Source of the DNA: Pseudomonas sp. CHM02
GTDB lineage: Bacteria; Pseudomonadota; Gammaproteobacteria; Pseudomonadales; Pseudomonadaceae
NCBI RefSeq assembly: GCF_000612585.1
Contig: NZ_JFCA01000025.1
Span: forward strand, 1 to 64,000
Direction of reading: 5' to 3'
DNA length: 64,000 bases
The notes beneath the pieces were generated by a model. That model was not told the DNA's origin, searched no databases, and worked only from the letters and a program-made list of their open reading frames with translations. Below, in pieces: positions 57,486 through 64,000 of this stretch. The position numbers and the translations under genes are program-made. Numbering within the stretch: the first letter of the stretch is position 1; each line of letters starts with the position of its first letter.

Positions 57486-58655
57486 TCAATCCAATAGACG
57501 GGTAATGGCTCGCACGATCATCTCGACCTCCTTGGCATCCAGGGTCAGTGGCGGCAACAGGCGGATGACCTTGCCGCGCGTCACGTTGATCAACAACCCA
57601 TGCTCCTGAGCGGCACGCTGGGCCAGGTCCCGGTAAGGGTGGGTCAGCTCAATACCTATCATCAACCCCCGCCCGCGAATCGCCCGTACCTGCGGGTGCT
57701 CACTCAACGCCACCCGCAACCGCGCCAGCAAGCGCTCACCCTGCTGCGCCGCGTTCTGCAGCAAGCCTTGCTCTTCGATGATCTCCAGCACGGTGCACCC
57801 GACCCGACACGCCAAGGGGTTGCCGCCGAAGGTGCTGCCGTGACTGCCCGGCGTGAACAACTGGGCCACCGCGCTCCGGGCCAGGCAGGCGCCAATCGGC
57901 ACGCCATTGCCGAGGCCTTTGGCCAGGGTCATCACGTCCGGGACAATGCCTTCATGCTGGAAGGCGAACCAGGCGCCGGTGCGGCCGATGCCGGTCTGGA
58001 TTTCATCCAGCATCATCAGCCAGCCGTGGCGCGTGCAATGATCACGCAGCGCTTGCAGGTAGCCCGGCGGCGCTGGCAGCACGCCACTTTCCCCTTGGAC
58101 CGGCTCCAGCAGGACCGCCGCGATGCGCGAGCCGAATGCCTTCGTGATGGCTTCGATCGCGGCGATATCGCCGAAACCCACCTTGAGAAAATCCCCCGGC
58201 AAACGTTGGAAGCCCAGGCGCACCGAGGGCCCGTCGCTGGCGGCCATCGTGCCCAGTGTGCGGCCATGAAAAGCGTTTTCCATCACCACCACCAACGGTT
58301 CTTCAATGCCCTTTTTCCAGCCCTGCAGCCGTGCCAGCTTCAGCGCGGTTTCGTTGGCTTCGGCACCGGAATTGTTGAAGAAGGCGCGGTCCAGGCCAGA
58401 CAGCTGGGTGAGGCGCTGGGCCAGCCGTTGCTGCCAGTCGATGCTGTAGAGGTTGGAGGTATGTAACAGCAAGCCAGCCTGCTCGCTGATCGCCGTCACC
58501 AACCGGGGATGCGAGTGACCGACATTGGTCACCGCCACACCGGCCACCGCGTCCAGGTATTCGCGGCCCTGCTGGTCCCACAGGCGCGTGCCCAGGCCGC
58601 GGGTGAAGCTCAGGGCCAAGGGTTGGTAGGTGGTCATCAGGCAGGCGGCGGTCAT
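57486..58655 (-). CDS. argD: ArgD-like acetylornithine/succinyldiaminopimelate aminotransferase family protein
   Basis: The 389-residue class III PLP aminotransferase has [56 protein letters not shown], the Schiff-base lysine in [13 protein letters not shown] and [15 protein letters not shown]. The pattern fits acetylornithine aminotransferases; Pseudomonas genomes also have aruC/argD paralogues, so this may be a secondary, catabolic copy. The ATG at 58655 has GGAG eight bases upstream. A divergent LysR gene begins 102 bases away and may regulate it. Confidence 0.82.
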   Translation of the reverse strand: MTAACLMTTYQPLALSFTRGLGTRLWDQQGREYLDAVAGVAVTNVGHSHPRLVTAISEQAGLLLHTSNLYSIDWQQRLAQRLTQLSGLDRAFFNNSGAEANETALKLARLQGWKKGIEEPLVVVMENAFHGRTLGTMAASDGPSVRLGFQRLPGDFLKVGFGDIAAIEAITKAFGSRIAAVLLEPVQGESGVLPAPPGYLQALRDHCTRHGWLMMLDEIQTGIGRTGAWFAFQHEGIVPDVMTLAKGLGNGVPIGACLARSAVAQLFTPGSHGSTFGGNPLACRVGCTVLEIIEEQGLLQNAAQQGERLLARLRVALSEHPQVRAIRGRGLMIGIELTHPYRDLAQRAAQEHGLLINVTRGKVIRLLPPLTLDAKEVEMIVRAITRLLD

Positions 58656-58757
58656 GGTGCGGGCTCCAGTGCATCGTAGTGATGGCTGCAGTATCGTTAG
58701 CCACCCGGGCTGGATAAACTGCGCATACCTCCAATGACTTTAAACCAGGACTTGATA

Positions 58758-59663
58758 ATGGACCTGTTCCAGGCAATGTCGGTGTACGTGAAAGTGGTCG
58801 AGACCGGCAGCATGACGGCGGCGGCCCAAGCCTGTGGGATGTCGACCACCATGGTCGGCAACCACCTGCGCGCTCTGGAGCAGCGCCTGGGCGTCAGCCT
58901 GCTCAAGCGCACCACGCGCAAGCAAAGCCTCACGGAGTTTGGCGGGCAGTATTACCAGCGCTGCCTGGAGGTGTTGGGGTTGGTGGCCGACTCCGAGCAA
59001 CTGGCTGAACAAGCCCACAGCGATGTCCCCAAGGGCACCCTGCGCATCACCGCGCCCCCCGTGTTCGGCACCGAACGCCTTACGCCGGCCTTGAGCGAGT
59101 TTTCCCGGCGCTACCCGCTGATCAACCTGTACGTGGTGCTGAGCAATGAGCGGATGGACTTGGTCGACAGCGGCTTCGACGTGGCGATCCGGCTCGGCGA
59201 ACTGGAAACGTCCAGCCTGATCGCCAGGCCAATGCAGGACTACACGCTGACCCTGTGCGCGTCACCGGCCTACCTGGCGCGACGCGGCACGCCGCAGACA
59301 CCCGACGACCTGCAGCAGCACGACTGCCTGGCGTTTGCCTACCCGGCGAGTGACAACTGGCGCGACTCCGAAAAACTCTGGCGCATGACCGGCGATGGCG
59401 GCGAGCAGGAGGTGCCGGTGTCCGGTTCATTGACCATCAACAGCTCGCAAGGCTTGCGCCAGGCGGCGGTGAACGGCATGGGCATCATCATGCTCGCCGA
59501 TGCCCTGGTGCAGCCGGACCTGGAGAGCGGCAAGCTGGTGGCCTTGTTAACCGCCTATCGACTGCCCAGCCGCCCCATGCACCTGCTCTACGGCCAGGAT
59601 CGTTATCGCCTGCCCAAGCTACGCGCCTTTGTAGATTTCGCCATGGAAAAGTGGGCGCGCTAG
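58758..59663 (+). CDS. LysR-family regulator (CrgA/DsdC-like subgroup)
   Basis: The 301-residue LysR protein has the N-terminal helix-turn-helix MDLFQAMSVYVKVVETGSM and TMVGNHLRALEQRLGVSLLKR, then an effector domain beginning PKGTLRITAPPVFG and VLSNERMDLVDSGFDVAIRLG, the style of the CrgA subgroup. It is divergent from the aminotransferase gene, and no other candidate target lies nearby. The ATG at 58758 has AGGA seven bases upstream. Its effector is unknown. Confidence 0.88.
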   Translation: MDLFQAMSVYVKVVETGSMTAAAQACGMSTTMVGNHLRALEQRLGVSLLKRTTRKQSLTEFGGQYYQRCLEVLGLVADSEQLAEQAHSDVPKGTLRITAPPVFGTERLTPALSEFSRRYPLINLYVVLSNERMDLVDSGFDVAIRLGELETSSLIARPMQDYTLTLCASPAYLARRGTPQTPDDLQQHDCLAFAYPASDNWRDSEKLWRMTGDGGEQEVPVSGSLTINSSQGLRQAAVNGMGIIMLADALVQPDLESGKLVALLTAYRLPSRPMHLLYGQDRYRLPKLRAFVDFAMEKWAR

Positions 59664-59690
59664 AAGCCCCACGCCCAACTCACAGGCAAT

Positions 59691-59718
59691 AAAAAACGGC
59701 CCCGAAGGGCCGCTTTCT
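59691..59718 (-). terminator. Rho-independent terminator of fabV
   Basis: CGGCCC and GGGCCG form a six-base stem with a CGAA loop and an A-run that gives a U-run on the minus strand. It sits just downstream of the fabV stop codon and after the LysR stop codon on the other strand. Confidence 0.82.
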
Positions 59719-59731
59719 CAAACCGGATGAC

Positions 59732-60925
59732 TCAGGCCTGGATCAGACCGTTGATCTTCACGGTCGGATTCACATCAGCCTCGTAGTCCACGCCGTCGAT
59801 TTCAAAGCCGAACAGACGCAGGAACTCAGCCTTGTAGCCGGCGAAATCGCTGATCTCGTTGACGTTGTCGTCGGTGACCTGGTTCCACAGGGCTGCCACG
59901 GCGTCCTGGACCTTCGGTTCCAGCTCGGCCAGGTCGGCACGCAGGCGGCCGTCAGCGTCGAGTTTAGGCTGGCTGCCGTACAGGCTGTCCTTGAACAGGC
60001 CATAGACTTGCTCGATGCAACCTTCGTGGGTGCCCTGCTCTTTCATCACCTTGAACAGCAGCGACAGGTACAGCGGCATGATCGGGATGGCCGAGCTGGC
60101 CTGGGTGACCACGGCCTTGAGCACCGACACACGGGCGTCGCCCTTGAGCGCCGCGAGGTTGTCGCGCAGGGTCAGGACTTTCTTGTCCAAGTCTTTCTTG
60201 GCTTCGCCGATGGAGCCGTTCCAGTAGATGTCCTGGGTCAGCTTCTCGCCGAGGTAGGTGAACGCGGTGGTCTTGGCGCCTTCGGCCAGCACGTCGGCGT
60301 CACGCAGGGCATCGATCCACAGCTGCCAGTCTTCGCCGCCCATGACTTTCACGGTGCCGTCGATTTCTTCCTGGGTAGCAGGCTCAAGGGTGGTGTCGAC
60401 CACAACGCCTTTGTCGGTGTTGATACCGCGCAGGGTCACAGCCTTGCCGATCGGCTTGAGGGTGGAGTTGTGCACCACGCCTTGCGGGTCGGTACGGCGT
60501 GGCGCGGCCAGGCTGTAGACAACCAGGTCGATCTTGCCCAGGTCTTTCTTGATGGTTTCGATGGTCAGGCGCTTGATCTCGTCGGAGAACGCGTCGCCGT
60601 TGATGCTCTTGGCGTACAGGCCTTTTTCGACGGCAAACTTCTCGAACGCAGCGCTGTTGTACCAGCCGGCGGAGCTCAGCTTGCCTTCTTCGCCTTCTTT
60701 CTCAAAAAACACGCCCAGGGTGTCGGCGCCGCAGCCAAACGCAGCACTGATGCGCGCGGCCAGGCCATAGCCTGTGGAAGCGCCGAGGACCAGCACCTTT
60801 TTCGGGCCGCCTTCGATGGCGCCGTGCTCAGTTACGTAGTCGATCTGCTCCTTGACGTTCGCTTCACAGCCAACAGGGTGAGCGGTCACACAGATAAAGC
60901 CACGAACCCGCGGTTTGATGATCAT
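59732..60925 (-). CDS. fabV: FabV, NADH-dependent trans-2-enoyl-ACP reductase
   Basis: The 397-residue protein starts [20 protein letters not shown] and has the NAD-binding [21 protein letters not shown], the [13 protein letters not shown] stretch and the [20 protein letters not shown] region with the Tyr-x8-Lys active site typical of FabV. It completes the elongation cycle of fatty acid synthesis. FabV enzymes are known to be resistant to triclosan. The start at 60925 was chosen by the canonical N-terminus and length; the upstream frame is not supported. Confidence 0.96.
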   Translation of the reverse strand: MIIKPRVRGFICVTAHPVGCEANVKEQIDYVTEHGAIEGGPKKVLVLGASTGYGLAARISAAFGCGADTLGVFFEKEGEEGKLSSAGWYNSAAFEKFAVEKGLYAKSINGDAFSDEIKRLTIETIKKDLGKIDLVVYSLAAPRRTDPQGVVHNSTLKPIGKAVTLRGINTDKGVVVDTTLEPATQEEIDGTVKVMGGEDWQLWIDALRDADVLAEGAKTTAFTYLGEKLTQDIYWNGSIGEAKKDLDKKVLTLRDNLAALKGDARVSVLKAVVTQASSAIPIMPLYLSLLFKVMKEQGTHEGCIEQVYGLFKDSLYGSQPKLDADGRLRADLAELEPKVQDAVAALWNQVTDDNVNEISDFAGYKAEFLRLFGFEIDGVDYEADVNPTVKINGLIQA

Positions 60926-61235
60926 AAAATTTCTGCCTCTTCCAAGGTGCCGAAGGCCAGTGGTGGCCATTCAACTTCAATCGTACCGGTCTATGACGTC
61001 CAAAAAACCGAAGCGTCACGATAGTCGCAAATCTTCCGTTTACAAAATCCAATCCACACCGCGAAGCCAGGGTTAAAAACTGTGTAAAGCCTTCACAATT
61101 TCGCAATATTTAAAACGCCTATGCCGCGCAGAACGCCTTATCATGACGCAGTTGTTTCAACATGTTTCAAAACCCCCACCACTCGCAGCCACGGATCCGG
61201 ACCTGTCGAATGGCGTCCTGCTGGAGCTGAGTTAC

Positions 61236-62060
61236 ATGAATAAGCCTGCTTTGCGCAAAAAAGCGGTATCGGTCGCCTGGGTACTCGGTGTACTGCTGAT
61301 CATTGATGTGTTCCCCGAGACCACGCTGGTGTTTCTCGGCCTGGTCGTGGTCTGCGGTGTCTACGACTTCCTGCGAAACGGCCTGTATGACACGCCGACC
61401 ATCAAGAAATACTTTATCGGCAGTGGCCGCAACACCTGGCTGCTGGCGCCGTTCAATACCCTGTTCGATTTGTTGAGCTCGCGTAATCGCCACGTGTATA
61501 CGATGCGCGACCTGCCACCGGCCTGGCGCGAAGACCTGCAACAGGTGATCAATGACGCCATGGCCCACAAGGAGGAAATCATCGGTTACCTGGACGAACG
61601 CATGGCCGAGAAGAAGCGCGGCATGCTGTTCTTCCAATGGTACGGCCGGCCCATCGAGACCGCCCTGGACATTCCGAAGCTGCGCGAAAAACTGCCTTTC
61701 GTGAAGACCATTGGCGTGTCGGTGTTCAATGAAAACCGCTCGACATCATTTCACTTCGGCCCCCTGCGCATGATGTTCCGCGTGCTCTACAACATGGCTC
61801 CGGCGCCCCATCACGAAGGCGTGTACATCCAGGTAGGCAAGCACAAGCACTACTGGCACGACGACCCGCTGTTTATCTTCGATGACACGCTGATGCATGC
61901 GTCCTTCAATAAAAACGATGCAAAGCGTTACTGCCTGTTCATCGACATCGTGCGGCCGACCCCGGTGCCCCTGGTGCTCAATGCCGTGATCGCCGGGTTT
62001 GCCGGCCTGGTCTTTACCCTGCGTCGGGTTTTCTACAAAAACTGGAAGCTGATTCAGTGA
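61236..62060 (+). CDS. Aspartyl/asparaginyl beta-hydroxylase family protein (LpxO-like lipid A hydroxylase)
   Basis: The 274-residue protein has two N-terminal membrane helices (residues about 12-45), a dioxygenase-like domain with NRSTSFHFGPLRMMFRVLY and GKHKHYWHDDPLFIFDDTLM, then HASFNKNDAKRYCLFIDIVRP, and a C-terminal helix. The FDDTLMHASFN...R...DIVRP block matches LpxO-type Fe(II)/2-oxoglutarate lipid A 2-hydroxylases. The usual HRDP motif is altered (FHFGPLR), so substrate or activity may differ. The start at 61236 has GGAG nine bases upstream; an ATG at 61143 is also in frame. Confidence 0.72.
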   Translation: MNKPALRKKAVSVAWVLGVLLIIDVFPETTLVFLGLVVVCGVYDFLRNGLYDTPTIKKYFIGSGRNTWLLAPFNTLFDLLSSRNRHVYTMRDLPPAWREDLQQVINDAMAHKEEIIGYLDERMAEKKRGMLFFQWYGRPIETALDIPKLREKLPFVKTIGVSVFNENRSTSFHFGPLRMMFRVLYNMAPAPHHEGVYIQVGKHKHYWHDDPLFIFDDTLMHASFNKNDAKRYCLFIDIVRPTPVPLVLNAVIAGFAGLVFTLRRVFYKNWKLIQ

Positions 62061-62159
62061 GTTCTGCGGCATGATGGTGCTGGACGGTGTTTGCGCTCGG
62101 CGTTGCGCCTGAGGTAAACAACCGTCTCGTGCGACCGAATTCGGCGCCCACCATTCTCA

Positions 62160-62191
62160 AGCCATCGCGGCCCCCTGAGGGCGCGGTGGCT
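62160..62191 (+). promoter_or_regulatory. Strong GC hairpin just before ppnN
   Basis: AGCCATCGCGGCCC pairs with GGGCGCGGTGGCT with one mismatch and one bulge and a five-base loop. It ends 20 bases before the ppnN start codon, between a convincing ribosome site and the preceding gene. There is no U-run. Confidence 0.4.
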
Positions 62192-62210
62192 GTGCTTTCA
62201 AGGAATCAGA

Positions 62211-63584
62211 ATGCCCCAACGTCAAGTCATCAACGCCTCCGTCAGCCCCAAGGGCAGCCTCGAAACCCTGTCCCAACGTGAAGTCCAGCAACTGAGCGAA
62301 GCCGGTACCGGCAGCATCTACACCCTGTTCCGCCAGTGCGCCCTGGCGATCCTCAACACCGGCGCGCACATCGACAACGCCAAGACCATCCTCGACGCCT
62401 ACAAAGACTTTGAAGTGCGCATCCACCAGCAGGACCGCGGCGTGCGCCTCGAACTGCTGAACGCCCCGGCCGACGCCTTCGTCGATGGCGAAATGATCGC
62501 CAGCACCCGCGAAATGCTGTTCAGCGCCCTGCGCGACATCGTCTACACCGAGAACGAACTCGACAGCCAGCGCATCGACCTGAGCAACTCCCAGGGCATC
62601 ACCGACTACGTGTTCCACCTGCTGCGCAACGCCCGTACGCTGCGTCCGGGCGTCGAGCCGAAAATCGTGGTGTGCTGGGGCGGGCACTCGATCAATACCG
62701 AAGAATACAAATACACCAAGAAAGTCGGCCACGAGCTGGGCCTGCGCAGCCTCGACGTGTGCACTGGCTGTGGCCCTGGTGTGATGAAAGGTCCGATGAA
62801 AGGCGCGACCATTTCCCACGCCAAGCAACGCATCACCGGCGGGCGCTACCTGGGCCTGACCGAGCCGGGCATCATCGCGGCCGAAGCGCCGAACCCGATC
62901 GTCAACGAGCTGGTGATCTTGCCGGACATCGAAAAGCGCCTGGAAGCGTTCGTGCGCGTCGGCCACGGCATCATCATCTTCCCGGGCGGTGCCGGCACGG
63001 CAGAGGAGTTCCTGTACCTGCTGGGCATCCTGATGCATCCGGACAACCGCGACCTGCCCTTCCCGGTCATCCTTACCGGGCCGAAACACGCCGCGCCGTA
63101 CCTGCAGCAACTGCACGCGTTCGTCGGTGCCACCCTGGGTGAAGCGGCGCAGGCGCATTACCAGATCATCATCGACGACCCGGCCGAAGTGGCGCGCCAG
63201 ATGACCGCGGGCCTCAAGGCAGTGAAGCAGTTCCGCCGCGAGCGCAACGACGCGTTCCACTTCAACTGGCTGCTGAAGATCGACGAGGGCTTCCAGCGCC
63301 CGTTCGACCCGACCCACGAAAACATGGCCAGCCTGCAATTGAGCCACGCGCTGCCGCCCCACGAACTCGCCGCCAACTTGCGCCGTGCGTTCTCGGGGAT
63401 CGTGGCGGGTAACGTCAAGGACAAGGGCATCCGCCTGATCGAGCAGAACGGCCCGTATGAGATCCACGGCGACCCGGCCATCATGAAACCGCTGGACGAA
63501 CTGCTGCAGGCCTTCGTCGCCCAGCACCGCATGAAATTGCCGGGCGGCGCGGCCTATGTGCCGTGCTACCGCGTGGTGCAATGA
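62211..63584 (+). CDS. ppnN: PpnN, nucleotide 5'-monophosphate nucleosidase (LOG family)
   Basis: The 457-residue protein begins MPQRQVINASVSPKGSLETL and carries the LOG-family motifs VVCWGGHSI and the GGxGTxxE-type FPGGAGTAEEF, plus VCTGCGPGVMKGPMKGA. E. coli PpnN (YgdH) hydrolyses purine and pyrimidine 5'-monophosphates to base and ribose 5-phosphate and is controlled by (p)ppGpp. Length equals the E. coli protein (about 454). An AGGA precedes the ATG. Confidence 0.94.
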   Translation: MPQRQVINASVSPKGSLETLSQREVQQLSEAGTGSIYTLFRQCALAILNTGAHIDNAKTILDAYKDFEVRIHQQDRGVRLELLNAPADAFVDGEMIASTREMLFSALRDIVYTENELDSQRIDLSNSQGITDYVFHLLRNARTLRPGVEPKIVVCWGGHSINTEEYKYTKKVGHELGLRSLDVCTGCGPGVMKGPMKGATISHAKQRITGGRYLGLTEPGIIAAEAPNPIVNELVILPDIEKRLEAFVRVGHGIIIFPGGAGTAEEFLYLLGILMHPDNRDLPFPVILTGPKHAAPYLQQLHAFVGATLGEAAQAHYQIIIDDPAEVARQMTAGLKAVKQFRRERNDAFHFNWLLKIDEGFQRPFDPTHENMASLQLSHALPPHELAANLRRAFSGIVAGNVKDKGIRLIEQNGPYEIHGDPAIMKPLDELLQAFVAQHRMKLPGGAAYVPCYRVVQ

Positions 63585-63585
63585 A

Positions 63586-63978
63586 TTAGCGTTGTACCGC
63601 CACACATTTGATTTCCACCAGCAGGCCGGGGTGTGCCAGTTCAGACACCCCGATCGTGGTCCAGGCGCAATGCCCGCGTGGAAACAGGCGGTTTTTCACT
63701 TCGCGGAAAACCGCCATGTGCTGGCTCATATTGACGTGGTAGGTGGTCATGTCCACTACGTCATCGAAGGTGCAGCCGCCCTCTTCCAGGACCTGCCGCA
63801 GATTCTCCCAGGCCGCGACGAATTGCGCCTCGGGGTCCTCGATAACAGCCAATCCAGGCGTACGCCCGACCTGCCCTGCGCAATATAGAGTCTTGCCGAC
63901 TTTGACCGCGGGCACGTAGCCGGCGCGCTCGACGATGGGGTGCATGGCGGGAGGGATGATGAGGTGGCGGTCGGTCAT
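63586..63978 (-). CDS. RidA-family (YjgF/YER057c/UK114) protein
   Basis: The 130-residue protein has the RidA family sequence YCAGQVGRTPGLAVIEDPEAQ, NLRQVLEEGGCTFDDVVDMT and LFPRGHCAWTTIGVSELAHPG ending VEIKCVAVQR. By my alignment the arginine needed for imine deamination in archetypal RidA is a tryptophan (Trp106), so this is likely one of the non-canonical Rid subgroups. It converges on ppnN with only one base between stop codons. A ribosome-like AGAGA precedes the ATG. Confidence 0.85.
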   Translation of the reverse strand: MTDRHLIIPPAMHPIVERAGYVPAVKVGKTLYCAGQVGRTPGLAVIEDPEAQFVAAWENLRQVLEEGGCTFDDVVDMTTYHVNMSQHMAVFREVKNRLFPRGHCAWTTIGVSELAHPGLLVEIKCVAVQR

Positions 63979-64000
63979 GGTTTGTATCTCTTTAAACCCT

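Noticed and set aside
62157..63605. Long minus-strand frame opposite ppnN
   Set aside because: ppnN is complete with family motifs; the antisense translation has no recognisable domain.

Overview
The window reads as chromosomal DNA of a Pseudomonas of the P. fluorescens group. The gene order mtaD/mtnA-gyrA-serC-pheA-hisC-tyrA/aroA-cmk-rpsA-ihfB, followed by an O-antigen block that ends in wbpL-wbpM-comEA, is the arrangement I know from Pseudomonas. Nine short inverted-repeat elements have the REP/REPIN form familiar from P. fluorescens genomes. Most genes are GC-rich. The 18.6-26.7 kb block and the tail of the Rhs gene are visibly AT-richer, which suggests acquired DNA.

Layout. 1-2.0 kb: the 3' end of an rhs gene with a variable C-terminal toxin-like domain, overlapped by a putative Imm50-type immunity gene. 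2.1-5.7 kb: an Mpo1-like membrane protein, a thioesterase-like protein, a CHAD protein, a small lipoprotein and a patatin-like phospholipase. 5.8-13.8 kb: a complete minus-strand kdpFABC-kdpDE potassium system, with a REPIN between kdpC and kdpD and helically phased repeats upstream of kdpF. 14.2-18.5 kb: an ethanolamine-type permease, a DUF2897 micro-protein, a DUF1989 protein with its FCD-GntR regulator, a TetR regulator and a ComEA-like protein. 18.5-19.5 kb: no recognisable gene.

19.5-34.8 kb: the O-antigen locus. A plus-strand block makes a dTDP-3-acetamido-3,6-dideoxyhexose (fdt/qdt genes) and encodes a PglK-like ABC exporter, two glycosyltransferases and a Wzy-like polymerase. It meets a minus-strand block for UDP-L-FucNAc synthesis (wbjBCD), a WbuB-like transferase, the initiating transferase WbpL and the dehydratase WbpM. 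The rml genes, a classical Wzx and a Wzz are not in the window.

35.2-51.5 kb: conserved housekeeping genes: lapA-like, ihfB, a lipoprotein, rpsA, cmk, a tyrA-aroA fusion, hisC, pheA, serC, gyrA, then mtnA and divergent mtaD (methylthioadenosine salvage), ubiG, mupP and a YciK-type SDR. 52.5-57.4 kb: a likely purine/nucleoside uptake island: an NCS2 permease divergent from a Tsx-like outer-membrane channel, and a PunC-like exporter divergent from a PunR-like regulator. 57.5-64 kb: an ArgD-like aminotransferase with a divergent LysR regulator, fabV, an LpxO-like hydroxylase, ppnN and a RidA-family protein.

I found no clearly new system. The items most worth checking are the Rhs toxin/immunity pair, the orphan 1-kb segment beside the O-antigen block, the candidate operators in front of kdpF, the FCD-GntR gene and the NCS2/Tsx pair, and the O-antigen flippase assignment. 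All family assignments come from reading motifs and remembered family features; no database search was run.
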